The position numbers were made by a program, and so were the translations under genes. The notes beneath the pieces were generated by a model. That model was not told where the DNA came from and did not search any database. It saw only the letters and a program-made list of their open reading frames with translations. From positions 160,321 through 224,320 of the forward strand of contig JAWKKV010000007.1 in assembly GCA_041393015.1 (NCBI GenBank): a DNA stretch of 64,000 nucleotides, given 5' to 3'. Shown piece by piece: positions 53,069 through 62,625 of this stretch. How positions within the stretch are numbered: the first letter of the stretch is position 1; every line of letters begins with the position of its first letter. The DNA is from JAGQYH01 sp041393015 (GTDB lineage Bacteria > Bacteroidota > Bacteroidia > Chitinophagales > JADIYW01).

Positions 53069-56009
53069 GCTTACCTTTATTGCGTTGTTGCTTTGCGTAT
53101 TATTTTTAAATCAAAGTAATGCTCAAACTAAAAGCGACAATTTACATGATCAATTAATTGTTGAAGCAGAACGTGTTTCTGATTTGCTGGAATGGGATTC
53201 TTCTTTTGTTGATGATTTAAATATTTCCATTCAGAGACTAAATCAATTAAATAAAGATTCTCTTTCCAATACAGTTGTTAAAAGACTCTTGTCTCATTAC
53301 CAAAGTATTGAACGAAACAATAAAAGTAGAGTAAAGCTAGATTTTGAGGAAGTGATTTTAACTTGGTTAACGCCCATGATTAGCTTTCTGGAAGATCCTA
53401 AAAATGGGACAGAAAAAATCATCAAAGGTTTGCCGGATACGTATTACCCTGCAAAAATTCTAGCGCCCGAATTATTAACCGATAGTGCTTTAACCATTGC
53501 TGCGGATTTATATCCTAAAGAGCTCATGTACAACGTAAGGTTCATGACGCAAGCGGATGCCCTATTTGAGATTGAGTTAGCCGCTATCAATGCTCCATAC
53601 GCAACAAAACAATACTTGCATTACTTCAATAATGTAAATTCTTTACTGAAAGCATCTTCTAATCCTAAGGTTAAAAAACTATATGAAATCTATGCTGCTT
53701 ATGGATTTAGTAGCAAAAGCTTATATCTATTTGATGCCATTTACAAAGAGCAGTTATCTATCAAAGAAGCACAAGACATCTCCTTAGATAGAGAATTATT
53801 CTATAATGCCTTAGTTGATATTTACATCAATGGCGATGATGGTAAACAATCCGTTATCGAACAACTAAGTGAAATATCTGATAAATATGTTAGAAAGCTT
53901 TCTTATCAGCGCTATTTATCGCAATCTTCTATCAAAATGGAGCCTTTTGAAGTATTGACAAATGAGGCTAAAACCTACTTCCTATTTAACAATCAAAATT
54001 TACTTAAAAAACAAGATCTTAAAAATCTCGTCAAACTTTATTTGCAAGAAGAGATGCCTAAAATTGATGTAGCAGTAATGGATTGGTTACCCATTGAATT
54101 GCTTCACCAAATGGAAGAAAGATTGGATGAAGAGCAACTAAGGCCCGCATTTGATCCATTGATTAGTTATTCGCTTTGGGCGAAATTAAATGAGCAACCT
54201 AAACCTGTTCAACAAATAAACATTTACGAACCCATTTCCTCTGAAGAAGAGACCGTAATTGCTGAACCTGAGTTTGTTTTTAACCCTTATCATATTAGTT
54301 TAAGCTATGACGACAAAGAGTTTATCAAATTTAAGAACAACCCTTATGAATCATTAAAAGACCTTTCGCAGATTACAGGTAAAATGCATTCTCGGAAGAT
54401 ATTAATGTCTTTAGCACAAGATCATCCGGTAGAAGTAATGGGGCAACTGGATAAATTTATTAGCGAGCCTTATGCTTCAGAAATTTGCACTACACTAGCT
54501 AAAAATGCGCCATTAACCATCAAAAACTATCTTGTAAAAAAAGATCATAAAATCCATTATTTCTTAAAAGAAAGTAAGGACACAGTCATTCTAACGCTTT
54601 ATCACATAGACGAAGAGTTAGGAAATTGGACAAGAGCTTATATTCTATTAGATAAGATTGTAAAACAAGAATTGACCTATAAAGAAGCGCATGAAATTTG
54701 TCAAGATCCTCAGCAACTTATTCCGCAATTGATCGACATTTTTAAGCAAGATGATTATCTAGGAGCCTACACGATTAATAAAGAATTAGAATATGCCGCC
54801 TTAGATTTTATTAGAAATTTTAATATTTCTGAAAATACAGATCATGCCTTTACTTCAAAACTGAATGAGTTAGATGCCAATACGATCTATACTTTTTTGG
54901 TTTTTGGAGAGCAAGAAATCATCAGCAATACTTTCCAAAAAATGTATGCTAGATTGTCGTACTTAACAGGCAATAATTTCTCGCCATTGCTGGAGCAAAT
55001 GAATTATAAATATGTAGATCAGTTTGCCCGTATGGTGGTTCATTATGGCAGTGAAAGCGATTTCTTTAGAAAAGTGAATGATCAACAAACCTTGTTTGCT
55101 AAAATATTTCAAGGATTAGAATTATCGAACAAAAGTGAAGTAGAAAGTGCGATTGATGCGGCAGACATTATCGTTGGGATGTACGATAGAAACAGACTTC
55201 GAGATATTCAACAAATTATACGAACAGAATACGAGCGCTTAGAACTTGAAAGAAATGACAAAGGCGTAATTACTTATGGCATATTAGCCTCCATTTTAGC
55301 GCAACGCTTAGGGGAAGGTTGGGCGACTTATGCTGCGCCTTATTATAAAATTCCCAATTTAGTCTCTATTCCGGTTTATGCATTATTCAACGACAAATTA
55401 GTCAACATTCAACATTACTATTTCTATAATGACAGAGATGGTATTTATTCTTATAAGAACTTCATCAAACAATATGAAAGAAGTAGTTATAATTGGGAAA
55501 TCAAAGATTTAGGGTCTTTTATAAAGATTACGTCTAAATCAGGTAAATCAGTTGAAATTTACGCCAATAAACCCGAGCAAGGAGAAGATGGTATTAGTAG
55601 TTTGGAAAATTATTTAAAAACCAACCGATTAGAACCTCAAATAGTAGTGCATAGAGGATTGAGTACCCATACTTTGAAGACCTTCAACCGCGTGCCTGCT
55701 TCTGCTAAGTTAGTGTTGGATGGTTCGTGCGGTGGTTATCATATTCAAAGTGTAGCGTTAGAGCATGCGCCTGGAGCACATATTTTATGCAACCGAAATA
55801 TTGGAACGATGTATATCAATGATCCGATGTTTATGCAGATCAGCGAATCCATACGACAAGGAAAGGATATTGTTTGGCCAAGTTTTTGGAGTGAAATGGA
55901 AGCACGTTTGGGTACAAATCCTTATTTTAAAGATTATATACCGCCTCATAAAAATGTAGCGGCACTCATTTTAAAAGCATATTATGATGTATTGGACATC
56001 AATAATTAG
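53055..56009 (+). CDS. Large exported protein with His/Cys-dyad C-terminal domain, paralogue A (operon gene 4)
   Basis: A 984-residue protein with a signal peptide (LTFIALLLCVLFLNQSNAQ). The long middle is helical, with repeat-like segments (for example ITGKMHSRKILMSLAQDHPV; AYILLDKIVKQELTYKEA). The C-terminal 220 residues match paralogue B: QHYYFYNDRDGIYSY, VEIYANKPEQG, IVVHRGLS (His866), LDGSCGGYH (Cys892), IGTMYINDPMF and DYIPPHKNVAALI. His and Cys are 26 residues apart. A hydrophobic strand followed by His-x-Gly and another ending Gly-Ser-Cys-Gly recalls clan CD cysteine peptidases. No family recognised; catalysis is an inference. It overlaps gene 3 by 14 bases and gene 5 by 26 bases. Confidence 0.88.
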   Translation: MRSSKLTFIALLLCVLFLNQSNAQTKSDNLHDQLIVEAERVSDLLEWDSSFVDDLNISIQRLNQLNKDSLSNTVVKRLLSHYQSIERNNKSRVKLDFEEVILTWLTPMISFLEDPKNGTEKIIKGLPDTYYPAKILAPELLTDSALTIAADLYPKELMYNVRFMTQADALFEIELAAINAPYATKQYLHYFNNVNSLLKASSNPKVKKLYEIYAAYGFSSKSLYLFDAIYKEQLSIKEAQDISLDRELFYNALVDIYINGDDGKQSVIEQLSEISDKYVRKLSYQRYLSQSSIKMEPFEVLTNEAKTYFLFNNQNLLKKQDLKNLVKLYLQEEMPKIDVAVMDWLPIELLHQMEERLDEEQLRPAFDPLISYSLWAKLNEQPKPVQQINIYEPISSEEETVIAEPEFVFNPYHISLSYDDKEFIKFKNNPYESLKDLSQITGKMHSRKILMSLAQDHPVEVMGQLDKFISEPYASEICTTLAKNAPLTIKNYLVKKDHKIHYFLKESKDTVILTLYHIDEELGNWTRAYILLDKIVKQELTYKEAHEICQDPQQLIPQLIDIFKQDDYLGAYTINKELEYAALDFIRNFNISENTDHAFTSKLNELDANTIYTFLVFGEQEIISNTFQKMYARLSYLTGNNFSPLLEQMNYKYVDQFARMVVHYGSESDFFRKVNDQQTLFAKIFQGLELSNKSEVESAIDAADIIVGMYDRNRLRDIQQIIRTEYERLELERNDKGVITYGILASILAQRLGEGWATYAAPYYKIPNLVSIPVYALFNDKLVNIQHYYFYNDRDGIYSYKNFIKQYERSSYNWEIKDLGSFIKITSKSGKSVEIYANKPEQGEDGISSLENYLKTNRLEPQIVVHRGLSTHTLKTFNRVPASAKLVLDGSCGGYHIQSVALEHAPGAHILCNRNIGTMYINDPMFMQISESIRQGKDIVWPSFWSEMEARLGTNPYFKDYIPPHKNVAALILKAYYDVLDINN

Positions 56010-58128
56010 CAACATATCGAAACAAAAATCACTGCTACTCCTCGCTCTCTTAAGCGTTGCTTGGGTAAGTAATACCTTGGCTCAATCAGAATATGGGCCG
56101 ATAAGACGAGGAGAAATTCACGATATGATTGATGCCAAACAAGCGGCAATTGATCAATTTGATGCCATAACCGACCAGCAAGTAAAACTCAATAATAATC
56201 GAGATACAGAACTTAGCAAAACCTCCTATTTTACTTTAATTGATTTAATACAAGAAACGATTGAATCATCGAGCAATAGTAACTTAGAGAAGTACAATGA
56301 TTTGATTGGCACTTATAATTTAATTGCTAATGTTAGTGAACGAAATGTTCAATACATCAACTTTTATTACACTAATATTTATAACGCTTATGGCATTTTA
56401 TCACATAAATCATTGGGCGATTTAGACGTTTTCTTATACAAACAAATGCTGCCATCGTTAGCAAACATTACTTTATTCAAAGACGAGCCAATAGCGGAAA
56501 AGTTTTTAAAAGATGCTGCTGCTCAGTATCCAACGGAATTACTAAAATCATTTAGTGCCTTTCAAAAAGAAAAATACGCACAATCCGTTTTGGAGGAAAC
56601 AGCTAAAATTGCACCCAATACCATCAAAAAATATTTCCCGACTAAAAGTACGATTAACAGCTATTTAATCAATAGTAAGGATCCAACCGTACAGGAATTA
56701 ATGCTTTTGTATCGTCAATATGGGGCAGAAAGTAAAGCTTATTTCTTTTTGGATAAAATTATGGAAACGCCAAATAACAGATCTTACTACAGTTATTTAT
56801 GGCCAGATACTGAAAACTATCTGAAAGAACTCATCGATATAAGAAAGAAAACTAACCCGCTTGCAGAGTATAGTTTAGATCAAGAACTAAAGCTTCAGGC
56901 GTTAAAATACATTCGAGTTATTAATGATATGCATTTGATGAAGGAATCCGCAGAACGTTTTGCCGGTGTAGATTCGATGAATGCAGAGGAATTATATACT
57001 TTGATTGTTTACAGTGCGGAAGAAATATTTACTTCTACTTACAATGGTTTGTTTGAAAGATTGTATTCCAAATTAGAAGCAGATTCCATTGATGGCTACG
57101 ATTTTTTACATACCATGAATTTTAATCGCTTTAGAACATTTATAAAACTGGGTGCCGGTTACAACACGCTCAATAATTATATGGCGTTAATTGACACTAC
57201 TAACCAAGATTTATTGCTCAATCATTTTGTGAATAGTTTAGGCGATAATTTAAGCGATTTAGGTGAAGCCGTAAATGTGGCAGATACTTTCGGGAGTTTA
57301 GAAGATTCTATCTTATTGAAAAAGTTCTTAGGTCATTTGTTAGAAGAACGAAAAGAGCTAACCGATGATATGAATATCTATGGCGAAGTGATTTATAATT
57401 TATTGATCAGCTTAATTGGAGAGAAAATAGATATTGATTCCAGTTTACTAACGGACTTTGAATTATTGGAGTTACCGCCTTTAAACAGCATTGATTTAGG
57501 TGATCTTACCAATGCCAAGCATGAAAACATTCAGCAACATTTTTTCTTCGATGATGAAGATGGCTTATTGTCTTTTGGCACTTTTATCAATAACTATAAA
57601 AACAGCAATTGGAGAATAATTGATAGCACTCATTATGTAATCATCGAATCCGCTAAAGGAAATCCGGTTCAAATCTTTGCCAACAAACCGCTATCCGAAA
57701 GAGAAGGCCAAGCACAGGTAAAGGCTTATTTTGAGGCCAATGATATTGTGCCTTCTATTGTGGTGCATAGAGGTCACAGTTACTATGTTCACTTAACGAT
57801 TGATCAAATTCAACCCGAAACCAAGATGGTATTTTTGGGCTCTTGCGGTGGCTATCATAACTTATCACAAGTGATCGACCGATCGCCAAAAGTGCATATC
57901 ATTAGTTCTAAACAAATAGGAACAATTTTGGTCAACAATCCTTTGTTGTATGCTATTAGTGAATCTATTAGAAAAGGCGAAAATATTGATTGGGCAGATA
58001 TTTGGAATAATGTCGGCGATAAATTGAAAACCAATAAAAAAGCTACTGAGAAATTTCACGACTATATTCCTCCACATAAAAATTTAGGTGCTATCTTTTT
58101 ACAAGCGTATTATGAATTAACGGGGTGA
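55984..58128 (+). CDS. Exported protein with His/Cys-dyad C-terminal domain, paralogue B (operon gene 5)
   Basis: A 714-residue paralogue of the previous protein, shorter in its N-terminal half. There is a signal peptide (SLLLLALLSVAWVSNTLAQ). Shared features in order are AYFFLDKIM, QHFFFDDEDGLLSFGTFI, VQIFANKPLSE, IVVHRGHSYY (His595, with a second His at 598), FLGSCGGYH (Cys621), IGTILVNNPLL, SESIRKGENIDWADIW, and DYIPPHKNLGAIF. His595 and Cys621 are again 26 residues apart, so the spacing is conserved though the flanks have diverged. Conserved DYIPPHKN near the end may be structural. Likely periplasmic or exported. Function unknown. Confidence 0.88.
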   Translation: MMYWTSIISNISKQKSLLLLALLSVAWVSNTLAQSEYGPIRRGEIHDMIDAKQAAIDQFDAITDQQVKLNNNRDTELSKTSYFTLIDLIQETIESSSNSNLEKYNDLIGTYNLIANVSERNVQYINFYYTNIYNAYGILSHKSLGDLDVFLYKQMLPSLANITLFKDEPIAEKFLKDAAAQYPTELLKSFSAFQKEKYAQSVLEETAKIAPNTIKKYFPTKSTINSYLINSKDPTVQELMLLYRQYGAESKAYFFLDKIMETPNNRSYYSYLWPDTENYLKELIDIRKKTNPLAEYSLDQELKLQALKYIRVINDMHLMKESAERFAGVDSMNAEELYTLIVYSAEEIFTSTYNGLFERLYSKLEADSIDGYDFLHTMNFNRFRTFIKLGAGYNTLNNYMALIDTTNQDLLLNHFVNSLGDNLSDLGEAVNVADTFGSLEDSILLKKFLGHLLEERKELTDDMNIYGEVIYNLLISLIGEKIDIDSSLLTDFELLELPPLNSIDLGDLTNAKHENIQQHFFFDDEDGLLSFGTFINNYKNSNWRIIDSTHYVIIESAKGNPVQIFANKPLSEREGQAQVKAYFEANDIVPSIVVHRGHSYYVHLTIDQIQPETKMVFLGSCGGYHNLSQVIDRSPKVHIISSKQIGTILVNNPLLYAISESIRKGENIDWADIWNNVGDKLKTNKKATEKFHDYIPPHKNLGAIFLQAYYELTG

Positions 58129-58293
58129 AATAATTTTTAATGATTAATGTTTAGTGATTAATTTTTCTCAATTCTACTATTTTTCCGGTTATTCGGCTGG
58201 CGCAAGTTTTGTATGCGGATATTTTGTGAGCGAAAATTATGTCTTGTATCATTAACCTTTAGCTCAAAGAATGCGACAAGTGCTCCTTTTTCT

Positions 58294-58516
58294 GACACGA
58301 ATTCCACAGATTAAATTAACTATTAAGGTTAATTAATTTAGTTTACTATATATAATGTAGAATTATTGCAGATGTTAATTTTGGTATTTATGTTATCTTA
58401 AAAAACCATGGATTTTCGCTGCCAAAGCGGCAAACTAATCTGTGTAAATACATTTGCTAAAAAATTAACAGTTCAAATCATCAATAATATTTGTGATAAT
58501 TTGTGAAATCCGTGTC
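58294..58516. repeat. MITE-like element, 20-bp imperfect inverted ends (GACACG)
   Basis: GACACGAATTCCACAGATTA (58294-58313) pairs with TAATTTGTGAAATCCGTGTC (58497-58516) at 17 of 20 positions. The 223-base unit has no ORF. The inner half contains CTAATCTGTGTAAAT, echoing the end sequence. The pattern resembles intergenic repeats I recall from Bacteroidota. Confidence 0.7.
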
Positions 58517-58618
58517 TGATTTTTTTCTTACGAATTGTTATTGATTTAAGTCTAACTATGAATTAACGAGTTTAAATAACTTCCTCTCAAAATACTTTTC
58601 TACAAATCAGTCGTTGAT

Positions 58619-58773
58619 GTTGTCCAAAGGTGAATGATAATTCTAAAAATTATGAGATTTTTTTGTAGATCAAGGCATTTTTGAAAGGCATAGCTAAAGC
58701 TATGGCTTGATAAGATAACGCCGATATACTAAAAAAGATCAATTTTTAGTTTATTGATTTAACTTTGGACAAC
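58619..58773. repeat. MITE-like element, 11-bp perfect inverted ends (GTTGTCCAAAG)
   Basis: GTTGTCCAAAG (58619-58629) is exactly complementary to CTTTGGACAAC (58763-58773). Inside, CATAGCT-AA-AGCTATG forms a hairpin and GCTAAAGCTATGGC (58693-58706) is identical to 31632-31645. The right end overlaps a TAnnTTTG box for the next gene. Confidence 0.75.
58760..58767 (+). promoter_or_regulatory. Candidate -7 box within the right end of the MITE-like element
   Basis: TAACTTTG matches TAnnTTTG and lies 30 bases before the ATG at 58798. If real, the inserted element supplies the promoter of the beta-helix lipoprotein gene. Confidence 0.35.
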
Positions 58774-58797
58774 TTCTATATAAATTAGCGGCTCAAT

Positions 58798-60261
58798 ATG
58801 CAGAAACGACACTTTTTAGTTTATTCAATTTTCATTGTGCTTCTTTTTTCACTCTTCAGCTGTAAAAAAGATCCACTATCCAATCCTAACTTTCAACTAG
58901 GATTTTCAACCGACACTCTAACTTTCGATACGGTATTTGTCACCTTAGGCAGCACTACCAAATATTTTACTATTAGAAACAATGAAAACAAACCGGTTCT
59001 GATCTCCGAAATAAAACTTGAAGATGGCGCTACTTCAAAATACAGAATCAATGTGGATGGCGTAAGTGTAACAGATGGTTCTATTAACGATATTACTTTA
59101 CCGGCAGAAGACAGCATTTACGTTTTCGTAGAAGTTACCGTTGATCCCAATGCAGAAGCTTTGCCATTTCTGATTGAAGACAGAGTCTTGTTTGAAACCA
59201 ACGGCAACCAACAAAATGTCGTATTGCAAGCATATGGTCAAAATGCCCATTTCTTTAGAGATTCTATCATTGAAACACAAATTTGGGAAGACGATTTACC
59301 TTATGTCATTCTCAATTCTATCCTCATTCAAGAATGCCATACCTTAACCATAAAAGAAGGCGTTGATATTTATTTCGGTGGCGGTTCTTCCATGTTCGTT
59401 GCCGGCAACCTTATAGTAGAAGGCATAAAAGATAGCATGGTAACTTTTAGAGGCGTTCGGTTAGATGAAGTAGCAGATGAGGTTGAATACGACGATGTGC
59501 CCGGCCAATGGAACGGCATCTATTTTTTAAGAAATGATGGTTGCAATATCACTAGCAGTTTTCAATATGCAGAAATACGAAATGCTCAATTTGGGATGAT
59601 TGTAGGAACAGCGGCCTTAGAAGATTTTCCAAGTGCCACAATTGCTAATGGGCCGAAATTGACCATCGAAAATACAGTGATTAAAAACAATTCCGTTTTT
59701 GGAATTTTAAGTATCAACTCTACCATTGATGCTAAAAATGTTTTGATGTTTAAATCTGGAAGTCAATTGATGGCTATCCAGTTGGGAGGCAATTACAACT
59801 TTGAGCATTGCACCTTTTATAATCGTGGCTCTCAATTTTTAGAACATCAAGACGAACTCTTATTTTTTAGCAATTATTTTGTGCTCAGTCAAACGCAAGC
59901 TATTGAAAGCGATTTGGAACAACTAAATTTCACCAATTGCATCATATATGGCACACTTGACGATGAAATTTTCCCTGATACTTTAGAGGGTTCTACTGCA
60001 GCTTTGAATTACAAATTTGATCATTGCTTACTTAAAAGTGAATTCGATTTTGAGTCGAATGCCATTGATTGCATCTACAATCTCAATCCCGTTTTCTTTG
60101 AACCGGAAGATCCCGATGATGCCATTGATGATGACTTTAGACTAGGCATAGGATCGCCTTGCATTGATGCTGGAAATTCTGTAACCGCTGGAAGTTTTGA
60201 CATCAACATGATGGTAAGAGATGGCTCTCCTGATATAGGCGCTTATGAATTTACACCATAA
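58798..60261 (+). CDS. Right-handed beta-helix lipoprotein
   Basis: A 487-residue lipoprotein (signal FLVYSIFIVLLFSLFSCKK, lipid Cys about residue 22). Residues 30-160 resemble an immunoglobulin-like domain (TFDTVFVTLGSTTKYFTIRN). From about 190 onward, parallel beta-helix repeats occur (LIVEGIKDSMVTFRGVRLD, IENTVIKNNSVFGILSINS, FEHCTFYNRGSQFL, FTNCIIYGTL), ending in the choice-of-anchor-like PCIDAGNS and SPDIGAYEF. This end motif is frequent in surface proteins of Bacteroidota. Possibly a polysaccharide-binding or lyase-like surface protein; no catalytic site identified. Confidence 0.9.
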   Translation: MQKRHFLVYSIFIVLLFSLFSCKKDPLSNPNFQLGFSTDTLTFDTVFVTLGSTTKYFTIRNNENKPVLISEIKLEDGATSKYRINVDGVSVTDGSINDITLPAEDSIYVFVEVTVDPNAEALPFLIEDRVLFETNGNQQNVVLQAYGQNAHFFRDSIIETQIWEDDLPYVILNSILIQECHTLTIKEGVDIYFGGGSSMFVAGNLIVEGIKDSMVTFRGVRLDEVADEVEYDDVPGQWNGIYFLRNDGCNITSSFQYAEIRNAQFGMIVGTAALEDFPSATIANGPKLTIENTVIKNNSVFGILSINSTIDAKNVLMFKSGSQLMAIQLGGNYNFEHCTFYNRGSQFLEHQDELLFFSNYFVLSQTQAIESDLEQLNFTNCIIYGTLDDEIFPDTLEGSTAALNYKFDHCLLKSEFDFESNAIDCIYNLNPVFFEPEDPDDAIDDDFRLGIGSPCIDAGNSVTAGSFDINMMVRDGSPDIGAYEFTP

Positions 60262-60303
60262 TAGCATTGATTTTGTGGAAATTTCAATTCAGATTGCTTA
60301 GCT

Positions 60304-60333
60304 TGGCATATAATTCTTTTCCATATATTTTTG
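60304..60333 (+). promoter_or_regulatory. Bacteroidota-type promoter of the patatin gene
   Basis: TTG at 60304-60306, a 19-base spacer, then TATTTTTG at 60326-60333, matching the TTG / TAnnTTTG consensus in sequence and spacing. The ATG at 60341 begins seven bases later, so the mRNA would be nearly leaderless. Confidence 0.5.
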
Positions 60334-60340
60334 GACTACA

Positions 60341-62593
60341 ATGATCAAACGATTATTTAGAAATATCATCTTTTCCTTTCCATTACAATTAATAATGGTG
60401 CTGATAAAAAAGCATCTATTATTGATATTTTTATGGATAAGTCTTTTTGGATATGTTGGTCAAATTTTTGGTGGGCATTACGGAATTCCCTATTTATACC
60501 TCGATCCTGAATACAACGGCAATGTAGATTTCTATAGCTTTTTCCTCATCGGAATTGCTATTGGTGGTTTTATTATGGCATGGCATATCATGTTTTACAT
60601 GCTCAATAGTTATCGCTTTCATTTCTTAGCCTCATTAACTCGACCGTTCACAACTTTTTGTTTTAACAATAGTGTTATTCCTGGAGCATTTATCGTTTTC
60701 TATTCTTATAAAATTATTCAGTTTAGGGAAGCTCGAGGCGAGTTATTATATCCGGATATTTTTATGAAGTTACTCGGTCTTTGGGGCGGTATTCTCTTAA
60801 TGATATTGGTGATCACCATTTACTTTATTCTGTTCAATACCAATGTCTCTAGATTTTTAGAAAAGCTCACCGATAAAGCACGAGAAGGTTATTTGAATAA
60901 ACAAGTAAAGCTAAATAAGTTGAAAGCAGATATGTTGGTGGATCGCTATCAATGGCCGGTGGAAACCTATTTCGCTAATCCCATTACTATCCGTTTAGCG
61001 AGAGATGTAAGTCATTACGATCCTAGGTTAGTGCTCCGAATTCTCCGACAAAATCATAAAAATGGTTTTGTGATTGTGTTCATGAGTATTCTAACGTTAG
61101 TTTTATTGAGCAACACCATAGATATCCCTGAGTTTAGGATTCCGGCAGCAGCAAGTATCACCATTTTCTTTGTAATACTTATTGTTGTAGGAGGCGCTTT
61201 GAGCTATTGGCTAAAAGGTTGGAGTGCTATACTGGTGATAGTATCCTTATTGTTAGCCAATCACTTTGTTGATCACCAAAAGTATCTTCGTAAAAATCAA
61301 TTGTTTGGCATTAAATATCACAATGTTGAACGAGCACCTTATACAGATAGAGCTATTGACTCTCTTTCTTCCGATTTTTTAATTGAAAAGGATATTGAGA
61401 GCACGACTAAAATCTTAAAACAATGGCGTTACAAGTTGGTAAGAGATTATGGGGATGAAACGCCACCCATTATTTTTATTAATGTGAGTGGTGGTGGATC
61501 AAAATCATCTTACTGGACAATGGCGGTGCTGCAAGAACTACAAAAAGAGTTTGGAGATAAATTTATGCGGCATACCATTTTAATGAGTGGTGCTTCCGGA
61601 GGAATGCTGGGGTCTGCCTACTTTAGGGAATTATATTATCAGCATGTCAGAGGAGAATTTGTGGATATAACCAATCAAATTTTTCTCGAAGATATGGGTA
61701 AGGATCTTTTAAATGCAGTAACCTATTCTATTGTAGCCAACGATCTCTTTTTCCCATTTAAAAAATATTATTACCAAGGGGAAGCGTACAATAAGGATAG
61801 AGGCTATTTGTTTGAAAGACAATTTAACGAGAATACTAATTTTCAACTAGACAAACCGGTTATAGATTATAAATCAGCAGAGGCCAACGGAAACATTCCA
61901 ATGCTCATCCTTTCCCCAACTATTGTTAATGATCAACGTATGTTGTTGATTAGTGCGCAGGATATCAGTTATATGGCACGCCCACATCTAAGAAACGAAT
62001 TAAACATCAGTGGCAACTTAGAACCGGATGGCATTGAATTAATGCGATGGATGGAAAACAATGGATCAGAAAATGTAAAAATGGTTTCTGCCTTAAGAAT
62101 GAATGCTTCCTTTCCATACATCTTACCGGCGGTAAACTTACCTTCTGAACCTGTTACAAAAATTATGGATGCCGGCATTAGAGATAATTATGGTTTGTCT
62201 GTTTCCACCCGATTCTATAGTTCATTTAAAAATTGGATAGATATTAACTGTGGCGAAGCCATCTTTCTACAAATAAGAACAGATAATTTAGAATCCGAAT
62301 TAGAACAAGCCAATAAGAGTTCCTTCTTAGGGGAATTAACCAAGCCTATTGGAAACATCTATTCCAACTTTCTGTTTGTTCAAGGCTATACCGGCAATCA
62401 ATATTTAGAATGTTTAGATCATGGCTTAGCCAACATTCATAAATTAACCTTTACTTATATTCCATCTCTTAGAAACAAAGAGGCTTCCATGAGTTTACAC
62501 TTGACCGAACAAGAAAAAGAAGACATTCGAGAATCGTTTTTCTTAGACCTCAACCAAGAGCCTTTGGAACGATTAAAGGATATTTTGAAGTAG
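60341..62593 (+). CDS. Membrane-anchored patatin-like phospholipase
   Basis: A 750-residue protein. The first 320 residues contain six or so transmembrane segments (LLLIFLWISLFGYVGQIF, GIAIGGFIMAWHIMFYMLN, VIPGAFIVFYSYKIIQF, LLMILVITIYFILFNTNV, GFVIVFMSILTLVLLSN, ITIFFVILIVVGGALSYW). The catalytic domain follows: oxyanion loop SGGGSKSSYW, nucleophile Ser in MSGASGGMLG (GxSxG), and the Asp of the dyad in MDAGIRDNYG. Patatins hydrolyse acyl esters of phospholipids. A long membrane N-terminus on a patatin is uncommon. Role unknown; possibly membrane lipid turnover or lipid-linked glycan handling. Confidence 0.9.
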   Translation: MIKRLFRNIIFSFPLQLIMVLIKKHLLLIFLWISLFGYVGQIFGGHYGIPYLYLDPEYNGNVDFYSFFLIGIAIGGFIMAWHIMFYMLNSYRFHFLASLTRPFTTFCFNNSVIPGAFIVFYSYKIIQFREARGELLYPDIFMKLLGLWGGILLMILVITIYFILFNTNVSRFLEKLTDKAREGYLNKQVKLNKLKADMLVDRYQWPVETYFANPITIRLARDVSHYDPRLVLRILRQNHKNGFVIVFMSILTLVLLSNTIDIPEFRIPAAASITIFFVILIVVGGALSYWLKGWSAILVIVSLLLANHFVDHQKYLRKNQLFGIKYHNVERAPYTDRAIDSLSSDFLIEKDIESTTKILKQWRYKLVRDYGDETPPIIFINVSGGGSKSSYWTMAVLQELQKEFGDKFMRHTILMSGASGGMLGSAYFRELYYQHVRGEFVDITNQIFLEDMGKDLLNAVTYSIVANDLFFPFKKYYYQGEAYNKDRGYLFERQFNENTNFQLDKPVIDYKSAEANGNIPMLILSPTIVNDQRMLLISAQDISYMARPHLRNELNISGNLEPDGIELMRWMENNGSENVKMVSALRMNASFPYILPAVNLPSEPVTKIMDAGIRDNYGLSVSTRFYSSFKNWIDINCGEAIFLQIRTDNLESELEQANKSSFLGELTKPIGNIYSNFLFVQGYTGNQYLECLDHGLANIHKLTFTYIPSLRNKEASMSLHLTEQEKEDIRESFFLDLNQEPLERLKDILK

Positions 62594-62625
62594 GATGATG
62601 GTTTGAATGTTTGGTTTTTCGGTTT

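Larger units (their letters stand above)
58129..58797. other. Intergenic region of 669 bases with two MITE-like elements
   Basis: No coding frame of credible composition. It contains two elements with inverted ends (58294-58516 and 58619-58773) and otherwise AT-rich sequence. The first 160 bases are featureless. Confidence 0.7.
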
